Assembly (NCBI RefSeq): GCF_020360975.1
Contig: NW_025408667.1
Location: 6,696,001-6,760,000 of the forward strand
DNA length: 64,000 nucleotides
Direction: 5' to 3'
Source: Hirsutella rhossiliensis
Lineage: Eukaryota > Ascomycota > Sordariomycetes > Hypocreales > Ophiocordycipitaceae
In this document: positions 1 to 11,012 of the stretch, one piece after another
Layout: the number at the start of each line of letters is the position of its first letter
Position numbering within the stretch: the stretch's first letter is position 1
Program-made: the position numbers and the translations under genes
Notes under the pieces: generated by a model
The model's input: only the letters and a program-made list of their open reading frames with translations
The model's database searches: none
What the model was told of the DNA's origin: nothing

Positions 1-262
1 CGCGGGCCGGGGCGCCCTCGGGCTTAGCAGCGTCCTGGGCACCGTTGACCTGGACCGCCTCGTCCTCATCCGAGACGTCCTCATCGCTGTCTTCGTCGGA
101 CGAGATCTCTATCGTCTCCATCTGCGAGCTCTGCAGGGCGTCGGTGCCGGAGACGCAGGTCCTCGACTCGTCAATGGTGCTCTTGAGGGGAAGCTTGGCC
201 GCCGACCTGGCCACAGGGGGGGCCAGCCTCGTCGGCGCTTTCCGCTTTGTCGACATGGGCAT
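1..262 (-). CDS. N-terminal fragment of an acidic, probably nuclear protein (cut by window edge)
   Basis: Reading the minus strand from ATG codons at 262 or 256 gives an open frame that runs off the left edge. The N-terminus is basic (begins MSTKRKAPTRLAPPVARS) and is followed at about residues 50-70 by a Ser/Asp/Glu-rich stretch (IEISSDEDSDEDVSDEDEAV). This basic-then-acidic layout is typical of nuclear or nucleolar factors such as ribosome-biogenesis WD40/Utp proteins, but nothing domain-specific lies inside the window, so the product cannot be named. The two ATGs are in frame and two codons apart; the downstream one (256) reads like the natural start. It is transcribed away from bdf1, so its promoter lies in the 263-3038 spacer. 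Confidence 0.6.
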   Translation of the reverse strand, partial: MPMSTKRKAPTRLAPPVARSAAKLPLKSTIDESRTCVSGTDALQSSQMETIEISSDEDSDEDVSDEDEAVQVNGAQDAAKPEGAPAR

Positions 263-3038
263 GAGGGATACCGGCGCCGAGGCCAGTGAGCAAAGAGTCG
301 GGACTTGCAAAAGGCGAGGCGGGTATTAAGCTCCGGGTCCTGTCCTGGATGACGAGGCAGCCGATTTTTTTCCGTGTCCTGGAAACAAAACAATGCGGAG
401 CAGGGAAGCGAAAGAAAAAAATAACTTGGCAGCCAGAGAATGGCCCTTCGCAATAAGACGAGGCGTCAGGCCAGCGAGTACCTGCACCCGGACCTTGTTT
501 TGCCTTGGGGTGGGAAATTTTCACGCCGCTTTTCACGATGATGGATTTCAGTCTAACTTTTTTTTTTCGAACCAGGCCCGGTCGAGTCCGAGGAGGGGGA
601 TGGGTGATGATGACATAATCGAAGAAAAAGCGGTGCGAGTTGAGTGAGTTGCTGCTGGATGTGCTACTGCACGTGCCTTTACCAGGACAATACCTAGGTA
701 GGTACCTAAGTATCCGTACCTCGGTACCTAAAGGATAGAAGCCGATCAGCGCAGCTTATGTAGCGGCAATCAGTGGTGTCAGTGACTTGGTCGATCCTCG
801 TCCAGGCCAATGGGCCATTGGTGGGTTCACTCAAGCGTGTACTGTATGCTGGATGGAACAGATTAGAGGAGCTTATTGTTCGTCGGGCCGGATGCACGAC
901 ATACACGGAACGGTGACGAGCTGCGGTGCGAGTTCTGGACAATGTCGCAACCTAAAAACTCGCGACCCGTAGACCCATCGAGCTCGAGCGCCTCTTGGTT
1001 CTTCGTAGGCGCAATCAAGGCAGCAAGGCACTCTGCTGGCGGAAATTGCTCGAGGCAGCATCGAGGTCAGGTGACGGACGAAGTCCATGCCGGGTTGGAC
1101 ATCGGTGGCGACCGGTGGGCTTCCGTGCGCCACAGCCCAAACCCCCGAGGCTGCATAGACCCCGTTTTAGCGATCCGTTCCCTTCCCGGGCCTATCTTGC
1201 GCAACCGCAGTTCGCTCCGACTCCGCGTCCCCACTGTGACCTACCCTAGACTCCCCTCCCCACCCGCAGGCCGGTTTCGTCGGATGTCTTCTAGAACCAT
1301 CCATCCATCATCCAGGCACACCGTCTTCCAGTGGACGCGTCTCTCCGAGGCTTAGGATCAACGACGGTGTTGCTTTCTGAATTCTCCGCCATTGTCGTCG
1401 CCCAGCTTTGGCCAGCGGAAGAGGCGAGACAGCACGCGTATCGCCGGGGTTCATCCTCCATCATGACGATGATGACGGCACCATCGTCCAATGACTTCAA
1501 CAGGGTCAGATTTCGACATGAAGCCGTCCACCTTGAAACGCCGAGAGACTCAGGTCGAACGTCGCGGAAGACGGCGGCCTTCCAAGGACAACAAATCTCG
1601 AGCAATCTCCGACGCGGCATCTGGTCCGGACATTTGCTCGCGAGTGCTTGTCATTGAAGACGAGGCTGGAAAGCTCTGCCGCCAACGATAGCGCAAGCCC
1701 GAATCCTGTACCTACGTACGCCCCCTCGTCGTCTAATCAAGCCGCGTTATGTAAGTGTCACAAACGGCGTTGATTGATTGATTGATGATGATGATGGAGC
1801 CGTCGCAACAAGGGACCTCTTCGGCCCCGTGGCCTGGCAAGGCAGGCCGAGTGAGGCAGTGTTGGTGCCGAACAGAGCTTGCACCTTGGCAAACTCGATG
1901 CTTGGTGAAGCGGGATGGACGCTTGATTGAACTTTCCCGCTCGCGTCACCAGGCCGGCCGCAGCCACAGCCACAGGCACGGCGCCACAAACCCCCTTAAA
2001 GCGGTGACCCCCCACGGGCGCGGCTGCCCCACCCCGGCCATGTAAATTTTTCTACCTGGCCCCAGCCTTTTCTCGGGGCGCCCCGATAGAGAACACGTCA
2101 GGACTTTGCCTTTCTCTCTCATAAATACCTTCGCGCCTCCGACCGGCGACTTTCTACTGACGTGCACGCGCTTTCCCTCGCAGACCCTCCACCCCTCCCG
2201 GAAATACCTCGCCCGGTACCCGACCGAGCCACGCCCGCCGCAAACGTAATCAGGTAGCTGCCAAGTACCCTGCCTCTCTACAGTTGGTACCTCCACCCTT
2301 TGCTCTTTTCGGGCGCAGTCGCATCTCCTGCTCTCCTTCCCTCTCTTCCACATTCCTCCCTGGCGCGAGCAGCCATTCGAAGCCCCTTCATAATCCCCGA
2401 ATATTTTTAACGCCCTAAAGAATAGTCCCTCCCCCTTCTGCACCCGGCGCATCGCATCGCAAACCTGCGCCGCCCGACCTTCATTCTCCCCTCCTCCCCC
2501 CACGGTCCAACAACGATCGCGCGCGCGCAACGAGGAGAAGCTCCACCAAAGCTTCCTGCACGCACAGCAACAGCAAAGCAACGACAGCTGGCCGCAACTG
2601 CGCGTCGCAATTGCATCGCAACGCGCGAGCTCCATCCTTCGACTGCGCCTCACGCCTCGCCGGCCGTCGCCTCGTCGCTTCCCAATACTTCCTGTCCCTC
2701 TGATTTGCGTTGCCGCGTGCGCAGGTCCGTCCTCGCGTTGCGCCCAGTTCATACTCTCCCGCGCCCCAACTCGGTGCGCGCATCCGACTTTGTGTCTCTT
2801 CTACCCGCCGGGCGCCTCTGCCTCTGATCCGCCCAACTCCATCATCTGCAACGCACCTGCCCCTCTCCGAGCGCGCACACAACTGCCACCCACCACCTCA
2901 CTTCCTCGCACCACGCCTGCTCCCCCCCTTTGACTTCTACCTCGTCGCGCGCTTTCACCAGCCGCTCGACTTCCATGTCGTGCTGCGTTGCTTGAGCGCC
3001 ATCACCGCATCTGCGCCCTCATTGCCACTTGGGCCATC
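263..3038. other. Long spacer between two divergent genes
   Basis: No convincing gene is visible in these 2.8 kb. Short open frames on both strands lack recognisable domains and are interrupted. From about 2050 to 3038 the plus strand is strongly C/T-rich, as expected for the promoter and 5' UTR of the bromodomain gene. A cluster of palindromic GGTACC/CCTAGG motifs lies near 690-730. Confidence 0.6.
690..732. repeat. Cluster of short palindromes (CCTAGG / GGTACC)
   Basis: Overlapping self-complementary hexamers CCTAGG and GGTACC, with TAGGTACC spacing, are packed into about 40 bp. Similar clusters appear near 46.14 kb and 49.55-49.75 kb. Function unknown; a cruciform-prone or insertion-prone site is possible. 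Confidence 0.5.
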
Positions 3039-6000
3039 ATGGCTTCCCCAGGCCCCGACGCGGGAGCGTCGGATCCTCAGCCGCACAAGCCCGTGCCTGA
3101 ACTGGTGTCGCAGTCTCACATCAACGGGTGAGTGCCCCACGGGCTCTGCGCCTTCGAGCTGAGCTGCCCACGCTAACGCTGTCGATTTTACGTAGCCATA
3201 CATCCTCTGCCAACGAAACCGAGGCCCAGTCGAAATCCGACAACGCGGTAGAGCCCAAAGCCGAACGTACCACGCCCGAAGACACCCAAGCCAAACCCGC
3301 CACCGACGAACCCAAGACGGAAGCCGACAAGCCCACAGTCAACGGGAACTGGGCGAGCGCCGACCACGCTGCCTCGGGCGGTGACGCGACCGACGCCGAC
3401 ACTGCAGACAAAACTCCCAAGGCTGAACCCGATGCGAAGAGCCCCACCGCCAACACCGAACAAGAGTCTGCGCCTGCTGCCACAGAGACGGTTGCCCCGG
3501 CTACAGAGGAGAAAGAGCCAGAACCAGAGCCTCAGGCCGCTGTTGTCAAGAAGGTAGAGCTTGCCAAGGAACCCGAAAAGTCACCTTCCAAGGTGCCTGA
3601 AAAGTCGTTCCCCAAGGCATCCGAGCGCTCGCCCGCCGCAAAAGCCGAGGAAGCGCAAATGACGGACTTGCACCCTGAAGAGGAATGCGCCAAATCAGAG
3701 GGTCCATCTACGAGCGAGCCACAGCCTGGTCAGCCCACTGACCCCGCCGCGCCCGACACGGAAATGACCGACCCGCCGGCTGAGGAATCAGCCAAGACGC
3801 CCAAGCCTGATGTTGACATGCCCTCTGTAGGAGACACGGCCAACTTGCCAGCGTCAGAGGTCGACCTCGGCCCCGCAAGCATGTCGCAGCTCGCAATCGA
3901 CTCCACCGAGAAGGAGTCGTCTCCTGTCCGCGCATCCGCCGACGTGCCCATGACAGACGCGCCGCCCAGCGTCAAGATCGCCCGCCAGCGCGACGAGGAT
4001 GCCGCCGAGGAGCCAGCGCCCAAGCGAGCAAAGACAGAGCCCATGGAGGACGTCGAGGCCGCCGCCGAGTCCGCGTCCGCGTCCGCCGAGGCCACCCCGG
4101 CCCAAGCATCGACTGTGGTCGCGGCGCCGGCGGCGGGGCAAGAGGCTGCCGGCCTCGACGAGACGGCGCTCACGAGCTTGAGCAACTGGCGCGACCAGGA
4201 GACCAACTCGCGGTCGCTGACACAATTCCAGCGCCGCGAGATTCGCAAGGTCATTGACCGGGTCAAGAAGACCAAGTCGGGCGGCCACTTCCGCGACTCG
4301 GTGCAGAAGCTGTGGCCCGGGCTTTGGGACGGCTACATGGAGAGGATCGAAAAGCCCATGGACCTGGGCGAGCTCGGCCGGAGCGTCAAGGACCCCGTCG
4401 ACAGCCCCATCGCGACCCTGGGCGACTTTCGGACGAACCTCGCCCTCATCTTCGAAAACGCTCTCACCTTTAACGGCCCCGCCCACGGCGTCACCGCCGC
4501 CGCGGCGCACGCCGTCAAGACGGTCTGGGAGGACGTGCTTCTGATCCCCGCAGACGAGCCCGCGCGCCCAAAGGCCGTTCCCAAGCCCAAGCCCGTCCGC
4601 GAGTCGCGCGCCGTCTCCAGCGTCCCGGCCCCGCGGCGCCAGTCTGCCGAGGCTCCCGCGGCGGCCGCAGCACCCGCAGCGGCCGCCAGTACCGCCAATC
4701 CGCCCGCCAACCCGCAGGAGCCGGCCGGCGATCGTCGTAGCTCGACGGCGACGGACGGCGACAGGCCCAAGCGCACCGTGCGCGCGCCTAAGCCAAAGGA
4801 CATTGACTACACCACCAAGCCGTCGCGCAAGAAGCTCAAGCCGGAGCTGCAGTTCTGCGACGAGGTCCTGACGGAGCTCATGCACCCCAGGAACCATGAC
4901 GTAAATCATTGGTTCCTCGAGCCCGTCGACGCAGAGGGGCTTAACATCCCCACCTACTACTCGCAGATTAAGAAACCAATGGACCTGGGCAAGGTGCAGC
5001 GCATGCTGGGCAGTGGGGAGATTGCCAGCCTCAAGGACTTCGACAAGAACGTGCGGCTCATCTTCGACAATTGCTACAAGTTCAACGGCCCCCCCGCGGA
5101 GGGTAATGTGGCTGGCAACTCTGGCAAGCTTCTCGAGGACCACTACGTGGCACTGATGAAGAACAAGGACGCGTGGCTCAGCAAGCACGCTGCCAAGGCC
5201 AAGGCCCCCCGGGCTTCCGTCTCCAACGCTAGTGACGACGACGACGACGACGAAGACGACGACGAGGGCGACGACGCGGCGGACGCCGCCGTCGACAGCA
5301 AGGAGCTCCAGGAGCTCCAGGCCAAGCTGGAAGAGGAGACGAAGAAGCTCAACGGCATGCTTCTCGGAGGTAACCAGAGCTTGATCGACATTCAGAAGGG
5401 CATTGTGCACGTGGTCCAAGACGCACTGATCAAGGCGGCCCAGAACGCTCAGGTCCGCGCCAGGAACGAAAAGTCCAAGAAGTCGGGCAAGGGCGCAAAG
5501 GCCAAAGCCTCGGGGGGCTCCGGTGGCCGCAAGTCGACGGGCGGAGCCTCGCAATCCAAGAAGTCGGGCGGGTCCAAGAAGGCTGCGCCAAAGAAGACCT
5601 TGACGGCCGCGGACAAGGACCAGATCGCGACGGCCATCAATGATCTCGAGTACCCACATCTAGAACGAGCAATCGAGCTTATTAAGAAGGATACGGGCCA
5701 ACTTGTAAGTCGCCGCCCCGACGCCCTCAGCTGACGCGCGGCACCGTTGACTAATGGCCATGGCAGGAGAACCCCGACGGCGAGCTCGAGCTCGACATCG
5801 ACCAGCTCAGCAACGACGCGTTGTTCAAGCTATGGGATCTCTGCAAGAAGGCCCTCCCAGGCTTTGGTAAAGACTCGACCGCAGCTCCTAATTCGTCAGC
5901 CGAAGTTAACCGGGGTGCCCCCGCCAAGCAGGCCCCTAAGACGGCATCAAAGTCGAAGAAGAACAAGCCCATGAGCGCTCAGGAGCAGGAGTCTCGGATC

Positions 6001-6129
6001 GCGCAGCTGACGGCCCTTCGTGAGATGTACCACAAGCCTGGCCAGGAGCCATCCGATGCACCGAATGTCACGCAGGCGCCGACGCCAATGGCCGAATCCA
6101 GTGATGACTCGGATTCGGAAGAGGAGTAG
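3039..6129 (+). CDS. bdf1: BET-family double bromodomain protein (Bdf1-like)
   Basis: Three exons (3039-3127, 3196-5704, 5767-6129) with GT-AG introns give a 986-residue protein. BET proteins bind acetylated histone tails and recruit the transcription machinery in the nucleus. After a long acidic, low-complexity N-terminus come a first bromodomain (about residues 370-485, KPMDLG and NALTFNG), a second canonical one (about 580-690, PVDAEGLNIPTYY, KKPMDLG, NCYKFNG), an Asp-rich tract (about 710-725), a Lys/Gly/Ser-rich linker and a C-terminal NET/ET domain (about 830-900) split by intron 2. Both bromodomains keep the FN position where the acetyl-lysine-binding Asn sits. The first is divergent, with a shortened ZA loop. 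The start was chosen because the short first exon joins exon 2 in frame; the protein ends in an acidic SEEE tail. Confidence 0.93.
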
Positions 6130-8026
6130 CCGCCTTCTGGATGGCTCCGCATGTGTATGAGTAGACGACATGAGCAGAGAGTTTGGCGTTGGGCTTTGAT
6201 GACTTTCGGCAAATCGGAACAGGCGGTTTGGCAGCACTGCTGATGCGCTGCCGAACCGGACTGGATTTACGAAGGGGGGCGCAAGCCTCACCGGAGCAAA
6301 TGGGCTGTCGCACGGCATCCCCTGGCGTCAGTCCCTGCCCAATTCGTACCTTGAATTTTCACGCGCCGCAGATGGTAGCCTGGCATCCCTGATCTTTGGA
6401 ACACGGCCTCGAACAGGTAATGGGGCCCAGATCAAGTCGGGGGCTTTTCGCACGGAGAGGTTTGGGCGTGAGGAGTTTGTTTGGTCTTGAGTGCCACAAG
6501 CCATTGGAACTCGCGTGGTCGGCTTGCTCCTTTTCATGCCTCATACCTGAAAAAACCGGAAGAGGTTCGCAGTGGGCGCCTCGCCGTCTGGTTAGCAGTG
6601 CAAACTAAATGTGACGTATACGCAACTGTCCGACGCAGTGACTAAATGGTGTGTTTTGGATCGAGACGGTGACTAGAGGATCAACTTGGCAGGAGAGAAG
6701 TATTGCCGGCGGCCGACAACGTGACGGGCTTGCTGTCCCGGGCGCCAAGACGGCACGGATCGTGGATATCGTAGAACGAGACACCGACCCTCGCAGGGAG
6801 GGCGAGTCGGTGGCGCCCGATGATCGGTAGATGGGCCATTCACCCAGAGGGCAAACAGCCAGGGAGCACATCATGCTTGCTCAGCTAGCCCGAAGCTTTG
6901 GCACATCGACGCGGCGACGAGCCAAGGTCGAATGGAACAAGCAAGGCGGCGGCCATGGCGGAGCCGGTGGAACAATGGCGGCCGGCTTGGAGGTGCTCCG
7001 AAGAAGAGGTGCGGGTTGGACGGAGCAGGGGAGGAGAGCAGTCGTCGTAGAATCCCGCAAGGGGGAGACAGGGAAAGACGGTGCGAGGTGTCGAGATGGC
7101 GCGGCTGTGGGCGGCAAACGCGGAGAGACGAATGTGAAGGAGGCCGAGGGCTAGATTGAGTAGGGTTAGAGCCGCAACGAGTAGCATGGGCGGCGGAGGA
7201 CGAACATGATGGTGATAAGAGTGATGATTATGGATGAGGCTCGATGGTGAGTTGGTCAAGGAGGAGGATGGTGAAGAGGGCAGTGGGTGGGGGGAAGGAG
7301 GATAAGCGGCACCGCATTGCGTAAAGCTTCGACTGTACTTTGCTTGAGATAAGGGGGACCAGTTGAAGTTGTAACAGTACTCGAAGACATGGTAGCTCTG
7401 GGCTCGCCCATCAGGTAGTTGGCGTGTACCTTTCCATCTACAGACGGTAGGCCTCGCCCGGGACATTTGCAAGTCTACAAGCCTTGACAGTCCGTCGCCA
7501 ACAGCACAGCAAAGCACTCTTGTCAGCCTGGAAAGCCTTGTTGAGCAGCATGTAGGTTACCGAGGCCAACGCCAGCTTTGCCCGGTAAGTAACTTTGCGG
7601 GCCATCTACCTAGTAGCGGAAGCACCCCCTGCGCCTTGCAATCCCTCTCGTACGCGCCGAACTTGCGAGCCCTTGGGCATGAGCCTCCACTCCTACCAAT
7701 GGCGGAGGAGGGACTGTCCCTCTGGTGAAGTGGTGGAGAGTGAAGCTGGCCAGCTCTCCGTGGTGCGTTGGTGCCAGGGATCAAGGTCATCGCGCTGAGA
7801 CGAGTCGCCAGCAGCGGCAACCTCCAAGTATTGCTCGCCGTCATCGCCCAAATTCCCGCCGTACCTGAGTCGACAACGCAGGCATGGGTGAGGCGAGGTG
7901 AGATGGCTGCGGGGACGGCAATAGAGTCATCATGTGACTCTCGGCTATCCGTCCAACAGTGTAACCAGCTCGGCTGTCCTTTGCTGCTCCTTCGACCTTG
8001 GTCTCCGCCATCATCACGCCCGTAAC
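6130..8026. other. Spacer, no supported gene
   Basis: Both flanking genes lie on the plus strand. The longest frame here (minus, 6885-7517) is low-complexity and has no recognisable domain. The stretch around 6830-7290 is purine-rich (GGA/GAG runs). Nothing else is supported; the last few hundred bases should hold the hydrolase promoter. Confidence 0.55.
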
Positions 8027-9420
8027 ATGGACGGTCTCGACGCCATTCTGCAAGCGCACGTCGCCGAGGGCCACGACACGACCGGCAAGCTCCTGGGCGC
8101 CGCCTTTGCAGTAGTCAACAAGCATGGTGCGCATCCACGTCATGACGAGGCAAACACACGGCTGGCTAAACCGCGCATCCACCATAGGCATCGTCTACTC
8201 GGGCGCCGCGGGACGCATCGACTTCGACCCTGCCGCCCGCATCTTCGCCGGCGACTCCTTCACCTGGGTCGCCTCCCTGACCAAGCTCGTCACCACGACC
8301 TGCCTCATGCAGCTCGTCGAGCGCGGCGCCATCGGCCTCGATGACGACGTGCGTCCGCGTGTGCCCGAGCTGGCCAAGTTGCAGATTCTGCGCGGGTTTG
8401 ATGCCGACGATGCGCCGATTCTCGAGGACAACGTCAAGCCTGTCACCCTGCGGCAAGTCTGCGTGACAACTGTCTAGGTGCGTCGTCGGGTTCGAGGGCT
8501 AACGTCTTCATCTTGCCCACACAGCATGCTTCTTACCCATACGCTTGGCCTCGGCTACGATCTTGCCGACCCGGACCTCGTCAAGTGGTCCAAAAAGGTC
8601 GGCCGCGCTGCGAACAACCTCGAGTGGAGCAGGCAAGGCTTCTTCACGCCGCTCAAATTCGAGCCTGGGGACGGCTGGTACTACGGCACCGCGCTCGACT
8701 GGGCCGGTTTTGTCCTTGAGCAAGTCACCGGTCAAGGCCTGGGGCAGTACATGCAGCAACATGTCTTGGATCCCTTGGGACTCCACGACACTGGCTTCTG
8801 GCCGGAAAGGCTCCCCCAGACCAAGCCGCGAACCGTTGCCTTCTCGTACCGCGATCTCGCCACCTCGACCCTCCGGCCAGGGAAGCAGCTGCCACCCGTG
8901 GAGCATCAAGTGGAAAGCGGCGGCGCCGGCCTCTTCACCACGGCCGATGACTATGCGCGCTTTCTCCACGGCCTGCTCCAAGGCAAGCTCTTGAGCGAGG
9001 CGACGATGAGGGAAATGTTCACCCCGCAGCTCAACGAGAAGCAAAGCAACATGTTGGAGTTTGTTTGCTACCACCTGGGCGTCCAGGACGGGTTTGCGCC
9101 CGAGTTCCCCGCCGGGCTTGCCCTCAACCACGGCATCGGAGGCGTCATCAACACGGAAGACGTGCCGGGCAAGAGGCGCAAGGGCAGCATGATGTGGAGC
9201 GGCATGTGCAACAGCCACTGGGTTTGTTTGCCCCGCCGAATGCGTCGCATAGCATCTCATGCAACGTTAACCTCCAGCACAGTGGATTGATGGCGAGACC
9301 GGTATTGCGGCAGTTCTGGTGGTGAATGTTCTGGACCACGGCGATGCAGTCGTTGTGAGCTTGTTCGACGAGCTGGAGAGGGCCGTATACGCTCCATCAG
9401 GGCTCCAGGGAATGCCATGA
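8027..9420 (+). CDS. Class C beta-lactamase-fold serine hydrolase / esterase-like protein
   Basis: Four exons (8027-8126, 8188-8452, 8525-9221, 9283-9420) sum to exactly 400 codons (399 residues). The SxxK catalytic motif is visible as SLTK inside FTWVASLTKLVTT. Other family hallmarks are the LTHT motif after the second intron, a WYYGTALDWAG segment where the catalytic Tyr motif is expected, and the C-terminal GMCNSHW/WIDGETGIAAV block that is split by intron 3. In fungi this fold covers esterases, LovD-type acyltransferases and hydrolases of unknown substrate; no signal peptide is evident, so the enzyme is probably cytosolic. Intron 2 only keeps frame with GC-AG borders (GCAAGT donor). A GT donor three bases on would shift the frame and could make the gene look broken. 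The 3' end faces the SET gene 62 bp away. Substrate unknown. Confidence 0.85.
8453..8524 (+). other. GC-AG intron (GCAAGT donor) in the hydrolase gene
   Basis: The exon ends CTG CG and the next begins C ATG CTT CTT, restoring R-M-L-L-T-H-T, the conserved block of this family. A GT donor three bases further leaves the wrong phase. The acceptor is CACACAG. Confidence 0.8.
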
Positions 9421-9482
9421 AGGATGAGGGACGGCAGGCCGGATCGGGCAGTGAAGGAGGACGGCTGTAGGATGAAGGTACA

Positions 9483-10907
9483 TCATTGGTCCTCGCCCGA
9501 GTCGATGAGAATTTCATCCTGGCTTATCGCTTCGAGCGTACTCTCCAGGACCCGCCTGCATCTTTCACGATAGTCCAGCGCCAGTTTCTGGTTGCGCGTG
9601 AGGAGGTCGACATGGCCCCCGGCCACCTCGACGTCTGTTTCGTTGAGTCGCTCCAGCTCTTGCAAGACCTTGTGTTGAATCAGGGCAATGGTCTGTTCCA
9701 GATACACGCGACCCTCTCCTTCCACTTGGCCAGAGAAGAAGCTGTCTCGCCGGTGGCGCTCGGCATCGTCTCCCGCTTTGCCCGGAGCCGGGATGAGGTG
9801 GTGGCGCTGGCCGGGGCGCGTGAGGGTGCAGAAGATGTCCCAGACCATGTCGGGCTGCACATGCTGAAAGGCGCCCAGGACCCTTGTGGAAGGATCAAGG
9901 CGCAGCGTCTGCTTTGAGCGACCGAGCAGAGAGCTTGGGTGGGAGAGGGGCCGCAGCGAGATGAGGTACTCGTCAGAAGCGACGGGGGCGGCGGCGGTGC
10001 GCTTGCGGACGTGGGTGTAGTCGTTGTGCAGGTGGTCGGTGGCGGGGATCATGAAGCCGTAGCCGAGGAGCAGCTCGGCGTTTGTCTTCAAGCTGTAGTT
10101 GTTGAAGATTTGCTGGCCCGGGCCGTGGGGCTTGCCGACCTGGAGCTCGCAACTCGAGGCGGCCTCGTCGAGATGCCACCTGATGTCCGTCGTCATGTCA
10201 TGGTTGCCAATGTCGAAGAGGGGCAGCAGCACGGAGAAGTCGTCGATGGAGACGCCGGGCGGGAGGCTCGCCTGCTGCGTCTCGGCCAGGACGAGGGCAG
10301 GGCGGAAGCTGCGGGTGGAGAAGATGCAGTAGGCCCAGCGGTACAGCGCCGGGGTCAGAGACTCGGCCAGGGCGTGGCCGGGGCCGTCGCAGGCGCCGAG
10401 GAGACGGCGGGCCTGGGTGAACTCGCGCGCGACGTCGTCCTTGATCTTGTCCATGCCGACCTCGACATTGGTGCCCTCGAGCAGCTCGGCCTCCTCGGGG
10501 GGCCAGAAGGGGGCCAATGCCCACGTCTCGGGCTCCGGCGGCTGAGGCAGCGCCTGGATGTAGGGCCACCAAAAGGAATCCCGGCGACGGAGGTACTCGT
10601 TGACGAGAAAGACGCGGCCGACGACGTGAGGCGGCGCGGCAGCCAGGAAGGCCGCGGGCAGGGGCCGGGGATGGGCGAGGGCATTGAGGTAGGAGAGGGC
10701 GAGGGCCGTCGGCAGGCGGACGACGGGCTCGTAGGGCCGCAGCGGTGCGAGGGCACGGAACGAGAGGCCGGTGCGGGCGTCGTGGTAGACGTCGACGGAC
10801 GGGTGGAGGGTAGCGCCGTGCGACGTGGCCCAGTCGACGAGAGTGTGGATGCGTGCCGCCGCCGCCGCCGCCGCCCTGTCGCCGCTGGTAGGAAGCTGGC
10901 CGCCCAT
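9483..10907 (-). CDS. SET-domain protein lysine methyltransferase (Rubisco-LSMT/Rkm type)
   Basis: A single uninterrupted frame of 474 residues on the minus strand. Proteins of this class transfer methyl groups from S-adenosylmethionine to lysines of non-histone proteins, such as ribosomal proteins in yeast Rkm enzymes. The split SET domain is recognisable from TGLSFRALAPL (about 46-56), through FDIGNHD (about 231-237, AdoMet-binding NH motif), to NNYSLKTNAELLLGYGF (about 269-285), whose Tyr in YGF is the expected catalytic residue. The C-terminal 180 residues match the position of the Rubisco-LSMT substrate-binding domain. An Ala-rich run near residue 12 comes from a GCC repeat. The start lies just after a GA-rich tract. 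It is convergent with the hydrolase. The substrate cannot be inferred. Confidence 0.87.
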   Translation of the reverse strand: MGGQLPTSGDRAAAAAAARIHTLVDWATSHGATLHPSVDVYHDARTGLSFRALAPLRPYEPVVRLPTALALSYLNALAHPRPLPAAFLAAAPPHVVGRVFLVNEYLRRRDSFWWPYIQALPQPPEPETWALAPFWPPEEAELLEGTNVEVGMDKIKDDVAREFTQARRLLGACDGPGHALAESLTPALYRWAYCIFSTRSFRPALVLAETQQASLPPGVSIDDFSVLLPLFDIGNHDMTTDIRWHLDEAASSCELQVGKPHGPGQQIFNNYSLKTNAELLLGYGFMIPATDHLHNDYTHVRKRTAAAPVASDEYLISLRPLSHPSSLLGRSKQTLRLDPSTRVLGAFQHVQPDMVWDIFCTLTRPGQRHHLIPAPGKAGDDAERHRRDSFFSGQVEGEGRVYLEQTIALIQHKVLQELERLNETDVEVAGGHVDLLTRNQKLALDYRERCRRVLESTLEAISQDEILIDSGEDQ

Positions 10908-11012
10908 TGCGAGAGAGAGAGGGGGTAGAGAGTGAGAGAGAGGGCCAGAGAGAGAGGGGGGGGCCAGAGAGAGAGGAGGAGGGAAGCACGAGGACGAGGA
11001 CGAGGACGAGAG
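10908..11012. repeat. GA-rich microsatellite upstream of the SET gene
   Basis: Runs of GAGAGAGAGGGGG and GACGAG occupy the plus strand immediately upstream of the minus-strand start codon, so the 5' UTR/promoter reads as a CT-rich tract. Confidence 0.6.

Noticed and set aside
1946..2752. 268-codon open frame on the minus strand
   Set aside because: It lies in the C/T-rich promoter/5' UTR of bdf1; its composition is that of antisense low-complexity DNA and no domain is visible.
3854..5659. 601-codon open frame antisense to bdf1
   Set aside because: A shadow of GC-rich codon use on the other strand; Leu/Arg/Gly-biased, no domain, while the sense frame is clearly a BET protein.
6885..7517. 210-codon minus-strand frame with a hydrophobic segment
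   Set aside because: Internal Met followed by LLVAALTLLNLALGLL looks like a signal peptide, but the rest is low-complexity Ser/Pro/His with no conserved pattern or splice support.
8453..8524. Apparent frameshift/stop in the hydrolase gene
   Set aside because: Initially read as a pseudogene; a GC-AG intron with a GCAAGT donor restores both frame and the conserved LTHT block.
9939..10928. 329-codon plus-strand frame
   Set aside because: Antisense of the SET-domain gene; Gly/Val/Glu-biased translation without motifs.
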